Source: Hyphomicrobium sp. (GTDB lineage: Bacteria > Pseudomonadota > Alphaproteobacteria > Rhizobiales > Hyphomicrobiaceae). From it: a DNA stretch of 64,000 nt. Below, one piece after another: positions 28,038 to 36,737 of this stretch. Position 1 is the stretch's first letter. Each line of letters begins with the position of its first letter. Location of the stretch: contig NZ_WBUE01000010.1 in assembly GCF_009026145.1 (NCBI RefSeq), positions 57,640 to 121,639 of the forward strand, given 5' to 3'. The notes beneath the pieces were generated by a model. It had not been told where the DNA came from. It ran no database searches and was given only the letters and a program-made list of their open reading frames with translations. A program made the position numbers and the translations under genes.

Positions 28038-28760
28038 TCACTCCTTGTCGCTGCGGCCGGCGAGCCACTTTTTCAGATTCTCGGCCAAAGCGCCGGCGCG
28101 CTTTGCTGCACGCTCGCCGGCCGGATGCGCACTTGCGGGCTTGCGTTCCAGTTTCTTTTCGGGCGGTGGCTCGCGCTCCTCGAGCGCATCGTCCGCGCGC
28201 GTCTTCAAGGCCACCTGCGACAGGAAGCGCGCGGCATCGCCCTTGGCGAGATACGGTGCCGCCTCTGCCATGGCGTCGAGCAGCGGGTCGAGCCAGGCGT
28301 ACTCGGCCTTGGCGAAGTCGTGCAGCACGTAGTGCGCCACCGCATCCTTGACGCCGGGATGGCCGACGCCGATGCGCACGCGATTGTAGTCGTTGCCCAT
28401 GTGCGCGGTGAGCGAGCGCAGGCCGTTGTGGCCGGCGTTGCCGCCGCCCACCTTGACCTTCAGCTTGGCGGGCGCCAGGTCGATCTCGTCGTGGAAAACG
28501 TAGATGTCTTCGAGGGGGATCTTAAGGAAGCGCGCCGCCTCGCCGACGGCACGGCCGCTGTCGTTCATGTACGTCGTCGGCTTCAAGAGCACGACGCGCG
28601 TCCCGCCGAGGGTGCCTTCCGCCGTCTCGCTCTGAAAGCGCTTGCGCCAGGCGCCGAAGCTATGCGCGGCGGCGATCTTGTCGAGCGCCACATAGCCGAC
28701 GTTGTGGCGGTGGCGGGCGTACTGCGCGCCTGGGTTTCCCAGTCCGACGAACAGCTTCAT
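28038..28760 (-). CDS. pth: Peptidyl-tRNA hydrolase
   Basis: 240 residues from ATG 28760 ([11 protein letters not shown], the usual start; GTG 28766 is two codons upstream). It frees tRNA from prematurely released peptidyl-tRNA. Conserved residues: Asn and Tyr in [15 protein letters not shown], with the catalytic His as HNVG (about 19-22), [10 protein letters not shown] with the substrate-binding Asn, FHDEIDL with the Asp, and [13 protein letters not shown]. The tail after about residue 190 is long, charged and Pro/Lys-rich ([17 protein letters not shown]), an extension beyond the enzyme core. It follows rplY on the same strand, but a terminator and paired palindromes intervene. Confidence 0.95.
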   Translation of the reverse strand: MKLFVGLGNPGAQYARHRHNVGYVALDKIAAAHSFGAWRKRFQSETAEGTLGGTRVVLLKPTTYMNDSGRAVGEAARFLKIPLEDIYVFHDEIDLAPAKLKVKVGGGNAGHNGLRSLTAHMGNDYNRVRIGVGHPGVKDAVAHYVLHDFAKAEYAWLDPLLDAMAEAAPYLAKGDAARFLSQVALKTRADDALEEREPPPEKKLERKPASAHPAGERAAKRAGALAENLKKWLAGRSDKE

Positions 28761-28782
28761 GGGCACGCCCCAGCGAGGAGGG

Positions 28783-28816
28783 AAAAGGCGGGCGCACCCT
28801 GATGAGCGCGCCCGCC
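28783..28816 (-). terminator. Intrinsic terminator between rplY and pth
   Basis: On the minus strand GGCGGGCGC (28816-28808) pairs with GCGCCCGCC (28795-28787) around a 12-base loop and is followed by TTTT. It lies only 22 bases before the pth start, so full readthrough from rplY into pth is unlikely, or it acts as an attenuator. Confidence 0.75.
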
Positions 28817-28818
28817 CG

Positions 28819-28967
28819 CTAATGTGATGATCGAGAAGTCCGCTACGTCACGCGCGGCTGGGTGGTGCAGCGGACTCTAGAAGCATTAAGCTGGCTGGTG
28901 TCCTCAGATCGCGAATTCGTTCCAACCGTGCGGCAAGTGAGACGAATTTCGCGATCAGGACACTAGC
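28819..28967. repeat. Paired palindromic element, copy 1 (rplY/pth)
   Basis: Two hairpin units in tandem. The first (28819-28890) begins CTAATGTGATGATCGAGAAG and closes with CGGACTCTAGAAGCATTAAG, an imperfect match. The second (28895-28967) has arms CTGGTGTCCTCAGATCGCGA and the complement of ATTTCGCGATCAGGACACTA, an almost perfect inverted repeat. Its right end lies two bases from the rplY stop codon. Same family as 37555-37722 and 44442-44609. Confidence 0.8.
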
Positions 28968-28968
28968 A

Positions 28969-29706
28969 TTACTTCTTCTTGGCGGCGGGAGCAGCCGCAG
29001 CCTTGGCGGCAGGGGCGGCAGCGCCCCCCTTGGCCGCAGCGGGAGCAGCGCCAGCCTTGGCGGCCTCGGCACCGGCAGCCGGTGCCGCGCCTTCTGCGGG
29101 AGCCGCAGCTGCCGCAACCGGAGCTTCCTCTTCCTGCTTCACGGCGCCGGCGATGGTGGCAATCGTGAAGTCGCGATCCTTGATGGTTAGCTCGGCATCC
29201 TTGGGCAGCTTCACCGCCGAAATGTGGATCGAGCGGCCGATCTCGAGTCCCGTGAGATCGATCTCGAAGAACGCCGGGATATGATCGTACGGGCAGATGA
29301 CCTCGATGTCATGGCGCACGATGTTCAAGACGCCGCCGCGCTTCAGACCGGGTGAGAGCTGGTCGTTGATGAAGCGGACCGGCACCTCGACGCGGATGCG
29401 GCCGTCCTTGCCGATGCGCATGAAGTCGACGTGGACCGGCTGATCTTTGACGGGATCGACCTGCAGGTCGCGCGGAATGACGCGGCTCTTCTTGCCCTCG
29501 ACGTCGAGCTCGAACACGGTGGAGGTGAAGTGGCCCTTGAGGACCTGCTTCCATAGCTCGTTGTAGTCGAGAGCGATGGTCTCGGGGGACTGGCCGTCGC
29601 CGTAGATGACAGCCGGGACTTTTCCTTCACGACGAGCTTGGCGTGCGGCCCCCTTGCCGGCACGTGGGCGCGCCGTGGCTTTCAGCTCGATCGAGTGCTG
29701 AGCCAT
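28969..29706 (-). CDS. rplY: 50S ribosomal protein L25/general stress protein Ctc
   Basis: 245 residues from ATG 29706 with TTTTGGAGAGAATGCC upstream. Binds 5S rRNA. The N-terminal L25 domain (ELKATARPRAGKGAARQARR, KVPAVIYG) is followed by the TL5/Ctc-type beta domain (VDFMRI, RVEVPVRFIN, SPGLKRGGVLN) typical of alphaproteobacteria. The C-terminus from about residue 190 is a long Ala/Pro/Lys low-complexity tail ending AAKKK, longer than in many relatives and probably disordered. Usually paired with pth, as here. Confidence 0.96.
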   Translation of the reverse strand: MAQHSIELKATARPRAGKGAARQARREGKVPAVIYGDGQSPETIALDYNELWKQVLKGHFTSTVFELDVEGKKSRVIPRDLQVDPVKDQPVHVDFMRIGKDGRIRVEVPVRFINDQLSPGLKRGGVLNIVRHDIEVICPYDHIPAFFEIDLTGLEIGRSIHISAVKLPKDAELTIKDRDFTIATIAGAVKQEEEAPVAAAAAPAEGAAPAAGAEAAKAGAAPAAAKGGAAAPAAKAAAAPAAKKK

Positions 29707-29885
29707 GGCATTCTCTCCAAAAAATCAGGGCCTTGCGGCCCGTTGATCGACGCGGCCTCCAAGGGTGCCGGGCGCCGTCTCATGCTGGTTGCTTGAGATG
29801 GCGCGGGTTATAGCGGCGGATCAGGGGCTTGGCAATTGCCTGGGGAGCAGGCCCTCGGCTGCTACCGGCGCGGGTAGAGGATGGC

Positions 29886-31100
29886 CTAATCGCGGCGCCA
29901 GGCGGGGAACGGATCGTCGAGCGATGTCCAGGCCTTGGCGTCGATCATGCCGGCATCCGGCACCTCCAGGAGGCAGGCGTCGAGCTCATCGACGATGGTG
30001 CGCTTATCCATCTCGCGGACGCCGATGAATACCAATTCCTGCCTCCGGTCGCCCCAGCGGGCGTGCCAGGCCTTGTCGATGCGCGCGCGCAGCTCTTCGT
30101 CCTGCGGCCACCTGGCCTTCGGCACCGCCGCCCACCAATACCCGGCCGCCTCATGGCGGACTAAGGCTCCCGCCTGGCTCAGCTCCCCGACCCAAGCGGG
30201 GCGCGTCGCCAGCCAGAAGAAGCCCTTGGCGCGCACGACGCCCGGCCACGGCCTGTTGAAGAACGCGTGCAGCTTGGCGGGCGCGAACGGGCGCCGGGCG
30301 CGATAGACGAAGCTCGAGATGCCGTATTCCTCTGTCTCCGGCACATGATCCTTGAAGCCGGCGAGCTCGCGGAACCACAGCGGATGACGGTGCGCCGTCT
30401 CGAACGAGAACAGCTTCGCGTCGAGGATCGCCTCTATCGGCACGCGTCCGCGCACGGCCTCGATGATGCGCGCGTCGACATTGAGGGCGCGAATGATCGA
30501 CTTGGCCAGCTCGATCTCGTGCGGCTTGGCAATGTCGATCTTGTTGAGCACGATGACGTCGGCGAACTCGATCTGCTCGGTGAGCAGACCGACAAGCGAG
30601 CGCTCATCATCCTCGCCCAGCGATTGACCGCGGGCGGAGAGGAAGTCATGCGAGTGGTAGTCCTTCAGCAGATTCGCCGCGTCGACCACTGTCACCATGG
30701 TGTCGAGGCGCGCAACGTCCGCCAGGCTGCGCCCGTCATCGTCGCGAAACTCAAAGGTCGCAGCCACAGGGAGCGGCTCGGCGATGCCGGTCGATTCGAT
30801 CAAGAGGTAGTCGAAGCGGTCGGCCTCGGCCAGTGCTCGCACCTCGGTTAGGAGGTCATCGCGCAGCGTGCAGCAGATGCATCCGTTGGACATTTCCACC
30901 AAGGCTTCATCGGTGCGCGACAGGTTGGCGCCGCCGTCGCGAATGAGATCGGCGTCGATGTTTACCTCGCTCATGTCGTTGACGATGACCGCCACCCGCC
31001 GCCCCTCACGGTTATTGAGCACGTGATTGAGCAGCGTTGTCTTGCCTGCGCCGAGAAAACCGGACAGTACTGTCACGGGGAGTCGCTTGCTGAGCTGCAT
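29886..31100 (-). CDS. COG0523 (CobW/ZigA-type) zinc-metallochaperone GTPase
   Basis: 404 residues from ATG 31100 after CAGGAGC. G3E GTPase: Walker [17 protein letters not shown] (about 13-28), the metal site [12 protein letters not shown] (about 73-84, CxCC), the [12 protein letters not shown] motif and NKID. The C-terminal CobW_C domain begins near 245. Family members move zinc to client proteins under zinc limitation. It diverges from zur across a 79-bp gap containing a Zur-box-like palindrome, and a TonB receptor with the same operator lies 0.8 kb away, so zinc rather than cobalamin or iron is the likely metal. Confidence 0.92.
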   Translation of the reverse strand: MQLSKRLPVTVLSGFLGAGKTTLLNHVLNNREGRRVAVIVNDMSEVNIDADLIRDGGANLSRTDEALVEMSNGCICCTLRDDLLTEVRALAEADRFDYLLIESTGIAEPLPVAATFEFRDDDGRSLADVARLDTMVTVVDAANLLKDYHSHDFLSARGQSLGEDDERSLVGLLTEQIEFADVIVLNKIDIAKPHEIELAKSIIRALNVDARIIEAVRGRVPIEAILDAKLFSFETAHRHPLWFRELAGFKDHVPETEEYGISSFVYRARRPFAPAKLHAFFNRPWPGVVRAKGFFWLATRPAWVGELSQAGALVRHEAAGYWWAAVPKARWPQDEELRARIDKAWHARWGDRRQELVFIGVREMDKRTIVDELDACLLEVPDAGMIDAKAWTSLDDPFPAWRRD

Positions 31101-31123
31101 GTTTTTGCTCCTGATTTGGTGGT

Positions 31124-31138
31124 GATGTTATAATATCC
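31124..31138. promoter_or_regulatory. Zur-box-like operator between the COG0523 gene and zur
   Basis: GATGTTATAATATCC: an A+T-rich near-palindrome (GATGTTATAATATC reads GATATTATAACATC on the other strand) in otherwise GC-rich sequence, 24 bases from the COG0523 start and 42 from the zur start. The same 14-mer occurs inverted ahead of the TonB receptor at 31880. It fits the alphaproteobacterial Zur-box style with ATGTTATAATAT core. Confidence 0.75.
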
Positions 31139-31179
31139 GAATTGAGGACCCGAGAGGGGCGCTGAGCCGGGATCGACTG

Positions 31180-31593
31180 ATGGTTCGCAAGAGCACCAAA
31201 CGCCGGCCTGCCCCCGAGCAGGACAAGATGATCGTCGAGGCCCTGCGCGGCGTCGGGCGCCCGGTAAGCGCCTATGAGCTGATCGAGGAGTTGCGCGACA
31301 AGGCGAGCCTGGCGCCACAGACCGTCTACCGCTCGCTCGATCGCCTCATCGCCGAAGGCCAGGCGCATCGGCTGGAATCGCTCAACGCCTTCGTCGCCTG
31401 CCGGCATCCGAGCCACGAGGGCACGGCGGTGTTCGCCATCTGCAACGACTGCGGAACGGTGACCGAGTTCGACGAGCCGGCTGCCATCGAGCGTCTTGCC
31501 GCCTGGGCGCGCAAGGCGAAGTTTGCCGTCACGCAGATGACGCTGGAGCTGCGCGGCCGTTGCCGCGCCTGCATGGCGCGCGAGGCGCGCTGA
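31180..31593 (+). CDS. zur: Fur-family zinc uptake regulator
   Basis: 137 residues. A winged helix (about 15-75) contains RPVSAYELIEELR and the DNA-recognition helix APQTVYRSLDRLIAEGQAHR. The metal region has HPSHEGTAVFAICNDCGTVT and a C-terminal CRACM; the two CxxC pairs (about 91-94 and 129-132) give the structural zinc site. Shortness and the lack of a His-rich Fur tail favour Zur. It represses uptake genes when zinc is replete. Divergent from the COG0523 chaperone, with its own operator in the gap, so autoregulation is likely. Confidence 0.9.
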   Translation: MVRKSTKRRPAPEQDKMIVEALRGVGRPVSAYELIEELRDKASLAPQTVYRSLDRLIAEGQAHRLESLNAFVACRHPSHEGTAVFAICNDCGTVTEFDEPAAIERLAAWARKAKFAVTQMTLELRGRCRACMAREAR

Positions 31594-31683
31594 GAGAGGC
31601 TTTTCACTCTTCTCACCCCCGAAGCGGCGCAAGCCGCTATCTCGTCGAAGACGCGAGAAGTGGGCACCGGCGCTTGCCACGGG

Positions 31684-31804
31684 TGTCATCCTCGGTTTTA
31701 TGCCGAGGACCCACCCCTCCATTTGCTCCGACGCTCGCTTCTTCGACATCGACGCTTGAGATTGCTGTGCACTGGATCCTCGGGACAAGCCCGAGGATGA
31801 CAGT
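31684..31804. repeat. GTCATCC/GGATGAC nested palindromic element
   Basis: Left arm: GTGTCATCCTCGG, TTTTAT, then GCCGAGGACCCA (31684-31713). Right arm: ACTGGATCCTCGGG, ACAAG, then CCCGAGGATGACAGT (31771-31804). The two arms are inverted copies of each other and each is itself a small hairpin. Similar intergenic palindromes are frequent in alphaproteobacteria. Confidence 0.8.
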
Positions 31805-31878
31805 GGAGGTCCCGGTCTCACTCGCGCGGCCCCCGCGCGACCTATGACGCATATCTGGCTTGACCAGGGTTAATAAAC

Positions 31879-31894
31879 GGATATTATAACATCC
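31879..31894. promoter_or_regulatory. Zur-box-like operator ahead of the TonB receptor
   Basis: GGATATTATAACATCC, containing the exact reverse complement of the 14-base core at 31124. It ends 25 bases before the GTG start of the receptor, so a bound repressor would block the promoter or early transcription. Confidence 0.78.
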
Positions 31895-31918
31895 GTAAAG
31901 CGTACAGGGGGCGTAACA

Positions 31919-34135
31919 GTGAAAGTATGCGTAGCGTTTGGCGTCGCCGCGGCGGCGCTGGTGGTGCATGCCGGGCCGTCCGAAGCACAATCGGCCAACA
32001 CCGCAAGCGAAACGGTCGAGCTTCCGGCGGTGGTGGTCACCACGGCGAGCCCCGTCGCCAAGCCGAAGAAAGCCAAGCGCAAGGCGCCGCCGGCGTCCCC
32101 GCCCGCCGCCGGCGAGGCGGCGGCCGCGCCGGCTCCGATGCCAGAGCTGCAGCCGCTGCCCGGCACCATCGTTGCCGATCAGGCGTTCGTGCCGGTGACG
32201 GTCGCCACGGCGCGCGAGATCGAGGCCAACGGCGGCGCCACGATCACCGATACGCTGGAATACAAGCCCGGCATCTCGGGCACCAATTTCGCGCCCGGCG
32301 CCAATCGACCGATCATCCGCGGGCTCGACAGCTACCGCATCCGCACACAGGAGAATGGAATCGGTACGCACGACGTGGCCGCGATCTCCGAGGACCACGC
32401 CATCCCCATCGATCCCCTGGCGGCGGAGCGCGTCGAGGTCGTGCGCGGGCCCGCGACGCTGCGCTACGGCAGCCAGGCCATCGGGGGCGTCGTCTCGGTC
32501 GAGAACGAGCGCATTCCGACGTTCATTCCACGCGGTGGGTTCTCCGGCCGCATCGTTGGCGGCTACTCGTCGGTCGATGATGGTGCCGACGGAGCCATGA
32601 GCGCGACGGCCGGCTCCGGCGGATTTGCCATCCACGCCGACGGGTTCAAGCGCGACGCCCACGATTATCAATCGCCGCGCGGAACCGTTCTCAACACCTT
32701 CGTCGAAAGCGAGGGCGCCTCTATCGGCGCCTCGCTGATCGGCACTGATGGATTCCTCGGCGTCTCCTACACGCGCTTTGCCAGCCTTTACGGCATCCCC
32801 GGCGAGGAAGCGGAGGAAGGTGTCATTCCGCGTATCGACTTGGAGCAGGACAAGGTGCAGGCGAAGGGCGAATGGCGCGTACGCGACAATGGCATCGACG
32901 CCATTCGTTTCTGGTTCGGCGCCTCGGATTACGCACACGACGAACTCGCCATCCACGATCCGCTGGTCGACACGGAGTTCGAGGTTGGCTCGCACTTCAC
33001 CAATCGCGAGCAGGAAGCGCGCGTCGAGGTGCAGCATGCACCGCTGCTGACCGGTCTCGGCGAGCTCTCGGGCGCCGCCGGCATTCACCTCGATAACCGC
33101 AAGACGCGCGGCCAGAGCTTCGAGGGGGACTCGCTCCTTGAGCCGGCGCACACGCAAAGCATCGCCGCCTTCTGGTTCGAAGAGCTGGCGCTGAGCTCGC
33201 AGCTGCGGGTCCAGGTGGCGACGCGCGTCGAGCAGACCACCGTCGACGGTACCGGCTGGTCGGATGTGTCCAATCCTTTGGCGCCGGTGGCGTTTGCGGG
33301 AGAGCGCTCGTTCTTGCCCGTCAGCGGCGGTTTAGGCCTTCTTTATGCTCTGCCCTTCGACGTGGAGGCGCGGCTCAACGGGCAGTACGTGGAACGCGCC
33401 CCGGATGCAGCCGAGCTGTTCTCCAAGGGCATGCACGAGGCGACGGGGACGTTCGAGATCGGCAATCCTTTCCTCAACGAGGAAAAGGCATCGACGATCG
33501 AAGCCGGCCTGAAGAAAGCGACGGGATCGTTCCGCTTCGACGCGGCCGCCTACTACTCGCGCTATCGCGGCTTCATCTATCGCCAGCTTACCGGCGTCAC
33601 CTGCGGCACGACCCTCGCCGAGTGCCCGCCGCCGGTCGCCGGGGGTGAGGAGTTCGACCAGGTCTTGTTCCAGCAGCGCGACGCGACCTTCTATGGTGCC
33701 GAGCTTGCCGCTCAGTACGACGCGGGCCGCATCTGGGACGGAGTATGGGGGCTAGACGCGCAGTACGACTTCGTGCGCGCCCGCTTCGCGGACGGCGAGA
33801 ACGTACCGCGCATTCCGCCCCACAGGCTCGGCGGCGGCATCTACTATCACGATGCAAGCTGGCTGGCGCGCGTCGGGCTGTTGCACGCCTTCGAGCAGGA
33901 CGAGATCGGCATCAACGAGATCCCTACGCCCGGTTACACGCTGGTCAATGCCGAGCTGAGCTATACGACTGAAGTGCGCGCGCCCGACGGCACGGCTTCG
34001 CTGGTTACCGTCGGCATCAAGGGCGAGAACCTAGCCGACGAGGAGGTGCTCGACCACACCTCGTTCAAGCGGCGCGAGGAGGTGCTGCAGCCGGGCGCAT
34101 CCGTGCGTGCCTTCGGCTCGGTGGAGCTGAATTGA
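31919..34135 (+). CDS. TonB-dependent outer-membrane receptor, probable zinc/zincophore uptake (ZnuD-like)
   Basis: 738 residues from GTG 31919 (AGGGGG upstream). Signal peptide 1-23, a Pro/Ala/Lys-rich linker to about 80, then the plug domain: TDTLEYKPGISGTNFAPGAN (about 111-130), RPIIRGLDSYRIRTQENGIG and VEVVRGPATLRYGSQAIGGV (about 174-193). A 22-stranded barrel follows, ending FGSVELN. HDVAAISEDHAIPIDP carries His/Asp groups often seen in ZnuD plugs. Its upstream operator matches that of zur and the COG0523 chaperone, which is the main reason for assigning zinc. The inner-membrane znuABC genes are not in the window. Confidence 0.9.
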   Translation: MKVCVAFGVAAAALVVHAGPSEAQSANTASETVELPAVVVTTASPVAKPKKAKRKAPPASPPAAGEAAAAPAPMPELQPLPGTIVADQAFVPVTVATAREIEANGGATITDTLEYKPGISGTNFAPGANRPIIRGLDSYRIRTQENGIGTHDVAAISEDHAIPIDPLAAERVEVVRGPATLRYGSQAIGGVVSVENERIPTFIPRGGFSGRIVGGYSSVDDGADGAMSATAGSGGFAIHADGFKRDAHDYQSPRGTVLNTFVESEGASIGASLIGTDGFLGVSYTRFASLYGIPGEEAEEGVIPRIDLEQDKVQAKGEWRVRDNGIDAIRFWFGASDYAHDELAIHDPLVDTEFEVGSHFTNREQEARVEVQHAPLLTGLGELSGAAGIHLDNRKTRGQSFEGDSLLEPAHTQSIAAFWFEELALSSQLRVQVATRVEQTTVDGTGWSDVSNPLAPVAFAGERSFLPVSGGLGLLYALPFDVEARLNGQYVERAPDAAELFSKGMHEATGTFEIGNPFLNEEKASTIEAGLKKATGSFRFDAAAYYSRYRGFIYRQLTGVTCGTTLAECPPPVAGGEEFDQVLFQQRDATFYGAELAAQYDAGRIWDGVWGLDAQYDFVRARFADGENVPRIPPHRLGGGIYYHDASWLARVGLLHAFEQDEIGINEIPTPGYTLVNAELSYTTEVRAPDGTASLVTVGIKGENLADEEVLDHTSFKRREEVLQPGASVRAFGSVELN

Positions 34136-34244
34136 CGACGAGTAAGTCTTGGCCGATCGGCGCACGGCGCCCATCTGCATCATCCGCACAGTGATCGCTG
34201 CGAAGATCACGGCCACTCGAGAAGACGTGACTTCGCGACGATCA

Positions 34245-34381
34245 CTGTCATCCCGAGCAAGCGAGCGTAGCGAGCGCTGACCCGGGATCCAGGAGAGAAG
34301 TGCGTAGCTCCTGAGACTCCGACGAGTCTTACGCTGGATCCCGGCTGTGCGGTCGCTGCGCTCCCTTCGCCGGGATGACAG
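34245..34381. repeat. GTCATCC/GGATGAC palindromic element in a convergent gap
   Basis: Left arm starts CTGTCATCCCGAGCAAGCGA and reaches GGGATCCAG (34292). Right arm runs CTGGATCCCGG to GCCGGGATGACAG (34333-34381). Inverted arms of about 48 bases with scattered mismatches enclose a 40-base centre. It lies between the stop of the TonB receptor and the stop of prs, so it may act as a bidirectional terminator. Confidence 0.8.
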
Positions 34382-34393
34382 ATGTTGGAGGCG

Positions 34394-35326
34394 TCAGTAG
34401 AATAGGCTGGAGACGCTCTCCTCGCGCGCCGTGCGAATGATCGCCTCGCCGATGAGGGGGGCGATCGACAGCACGCGAATGTTCTTGGCGGCGAGCACGG
34501 CGGCGGTCGGCTGGATGCTGTCGGTGATCACCAGCGACTTGAGCTTGGAGGCCTGGATGCGGCTCACCGCGCCGCCCGACAACACGCCGTGCGTGATGTA
34601 AGCCATGACCTCGACGGCGCCGTGCTTCAACAGTGCCTCGGCGGCGTTCACAAGCGTACCGCCGGAATCGACGATGTCGTCGATGAGGATGCAGCGCATG
34701 CCCTTTACGTCGCCGATGACGTGCATGACCTCGGATTCGCCCGGGCGGTCGCGACGCTTGTCGCAGATGGCGATCGGTGCCTCGATGCGCTTGGCGAGCG
34801 CGCGGGCACGCACCACGCCGCCGACGTCGGGCGAGACGACCATCAGGTTGTTGCCCTTGTAGTGCTCCTGGATGTCGCGCACCATGACCGGTGCGGCGAA
34901 CAGGTTGTCGGTCGGGATGTCGAAGAAGCCCTGGATTTGTCCGGCGTGCAGATCGAGCGTCATCACGCGGTCGGCGCCGGCACGCTCGATGAGATTGGCG
35001 ACCAGCTTGGCGGTGATCGGCGTGCGCGGGCCCGGCTTTCGATCCTGGCGGGCGTAGCCGTAGTAGGGGATAACGGCTGTGATGCGGGCGGCCGAGGCAC
35101 GCTTCAGCGCGTCGATGAGGATCAACAGCTCCATCAAGTTGTCGTTCGCCGGGAACGAGATGGACTGGATCACGAAGACGTCCTGGCCGCGGACGTTCTC
35201 CTGGATCTCGACGAAGATCTCCATGTCGGCAAAGCGCTTCACCTGGCCCTTGGTGGCAGGGACCTTCAGGTGAGCACAGATCGCCTCGGCAAGCGGCCGG
35301 TTGGAATTGCCGGCGACGAGCTTCAT
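34394..35326 (-). CDS. prs: Ribose-phosphate pyrophosphokinase
   Basis: 310 residues from ATG 35326 ([16 protein letters not shown], the usual N-terminus). An in-frame ATG at 35368 has a better SD (GGAGGCGTAC) and would add 14 residues, so the true start is open. It makes PRPP from ribose-5-phosphate and ATP. Motifs: [30 protein letters not shown], the metal/substrate loop [14 protein letters not shown] (about 129-142) and the PRPP loop [14 protein letters not shown] (about 212-225). PRPP made here feeds apt at 16 kb among others. Confidence 0.95.
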   Translation of the reverse strand: MKLVAGNSNRPLAEAICAHLKVPATKGQVKRFADMEIFVEIQENVRGQDVFVIQSISFPANDNLMELLILIDALKRASAARITAVIPYYGYARQDRKPGPRTPITAKLVANLIERAGADRVMTLDLHAGQIQGFFDIPTDNLFAAPVMVRDIQEHYKGNNLMVVSPDVGGVVRARALAKRIEAPIAICDKRRDRPGESEVMHVIGDVKGMRCILIDDIVDSGGTLVNAAEALLKHGAVEVMAYITHGVLSGGAVSRIQASKLKSLVITDSIQPTAAVLAAKNIRVLSIAPLIGEAIIRTAREESVSSLFY

Positions 35327-35406
35327 CGGCGGTAGGCCGCGGCCCTCGGGACGGGGATCGAAGGGCATGTACGCCTCCACAGCCGTTCGCCGGGCGCTTC
35401 TAGCAA

Positions 35407-35438
35407 GAGGGCCCGCACCTGTAAACGGCGGGGCCCTC
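35407..35438 (-). terminator. Hairpin between the repeat lipoprotein gene and prs
   Basis: GAGGGCCCGC (35407-35416) pairs with GCGGGGCCCTC (35428-35438) with one bulge and an 11-base loop. On the minus strand only TTGC follows, so it is a weak intrinsic terminator. It lies 47 bases after the lipoprotein stop. Confidence 0.5.
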
Positions 35439-35484
35439 ATATTGAGATCGCTAAGTTGACGCGGCGTGCCTTAGTGTTCGCCGG

Positions 35485-36534
35485 TCAATTCGAGCTGGTT
35501 GTCTGCGTCGGCTGCGGCAGGAGCTTAACAATTCCCTGTGCCGCCGCGGCTGCCGCCGCGTCCGCCGTCTTCCCCCACGAGCCGTCGAGCGAGCCTTGCG
35601 GAACCTCGTTCTTCTGCGAAACGGTGCCGAGTTTCTTGCCAGTCGGATCGGTTACGCTCCAGTCGATGGTGATCGACTGCTTGCCGTCCTTGCCGGGGCC
35701 CATCGCCACCTTGCCTTCGACGACGTAGGTGTCGGGGGATTGCGACTCGGTGAGCGGCACGCCGCTGCGGCTAAGCTCGCGCTGCAGCGCTGCGCGCAAG
35801 GTCGTGCTGCCATCGCCAGGTGCGCCAGTGACCGTCGGCACCAGGGCCTTGACCGCACCGGTCTTGCCGATGCTGCCGGTAACCGTCGATTTCGCCGGCG
35901 TGGGCGAAGTGTAGGCGCCCGGCGTGGTGGCGGCCGTCTGCACGAGGCCGCCAGCGGTGCCGCTGCTGGCAACCGCGGCGCCCGGCATCCAGCCGGTGAC
36001 CGAGGTGACTGTCTTGGCTGCGATGGACTGCACGACCGTCGGCGTGACGGCCGTCCATGGATCCTTGCTCTTGCCCGCCGGTGCCGTCTCCTCGCCGCTG
36101 ACGCGGTGGACACCCTTGCCACTCGCGTCAGTGACGTCCCAGATGTAGGACACCTTCGACTTGTTGCCCTTCTTTTCCAGCGACGAGACGACGTAGCCGC
36201 GGAGCGTGTACTCCGCCTTCTCGTCGGGAGCCTTGGCAACGCGGATGTTCTGTCGCTCGAGGTCGGCGATCAGCTGGTTGCGCAGCTCGCCTGACACGTT
36301 CTCGGGCGGACCGATGACGGGGGCGATGGCGAACTGTGCGCTGCGCGCCGCGGCCATGGGCGGCGGACTCGCAACCGATGCCGTCGGCGCATCACCGCCC
36401 GACGAGCTGAATAGCGAAGTGAGCGAATTGGCGGTCTCGCATCCAGCCAGTCCGAAGGCCAGGAAGCCTGCGAACAGTGCGAATGCTATTGGCTTCTTTT
36501 TTTGCCAAGCCGCAGCAGCATCAAAGGTCGTCAC
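35485..36534 (-). CDS. Lipoprotein with two homologous domains
   Basis: 349 residues from GTG 36534 with GGGGGAGCG upstream. The lipobox LAGC (Cys about 32) marks a lipoprotein, to be acylated by Lgt encoded 3 kb upstream. Two internally similar domains are visible: LIADLERQNIRV...EYTLRGYVVS...VSYIWDVTDASGKGVHRVSG and LQRELSRSGVPL...TYVVEGKVAM...ITIDWSVTDPTGKKLGTVSQ, each then reaching a DPWTAV/GSWGKTA helix. A Ser/Thr/Pro linker (about 190-235) joins them. Function unknown; an envelope role is likely. Confidence 0.82.
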   Translation of the reverse strand: MTTFDAAAAWQKKKPIAFALFAGFLAFGLAGCETANSLTSLFSSSGGDAPTASVASPPPMAAARSAQFAIAPVIGPPENVSGELRNQLIADLERQNIRVAKAPDEKAEYTLRGYVVSSLEKKGNKSKVSYIWDVTDASGKGVHRVSGEETAPAGKSKDPWTAVTPTVVQSIAAKTVTSVTGWMPGAAVASSGTAGGLVQTAATTPGAYTSPTPAKSTVTGSIGKTGAVKALVPTVTGAPGDGSTTLRAALQRELSRSGVPLTESQSPDTYVVEGKVAMGPGKDGKQSITIDWSVTDPTGKKLGTVSQKNEVPQGSLDGSWGKTADAAAAAAAQGIVKLLPQPTQTTSSN

Positions 36535-36737
36535 GGCGACGCTCCCCCGTTGAGTACCCGCTGTTTCTTCCGGCGGCCGGCGTACGAACCTTGCGGCCTT
36601 ACTCTCCTTAATGACCGGTACCTCTCTAAGAATCGTCTAACCAGTCATCTTCGCCGCGTCCAGATCGAATCCGAGCATCCGCGCCTCGGATGGTAATTCC
36701 CCGAGAGAAACGCAGGACGCCATTGTGGATTGTGCAA

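Larger units (their letters stand above)
31594..31918. other. 325-bp gap: palindromic repeat plus operator
   Basis: Contains no gene. It holds the GTCATCC-type palindromic element (31684-31804) and the Zur-box-like site (31879-31894) that serves the TonB receptor. Confidence 0.7.

Noticed and set aside
31637..33157. 506-residue minus-strand open frame over the TonB receptor start
   Set aside because: Antisense shadow of the receptor, continuing through the palindromic repeat; no domain content.
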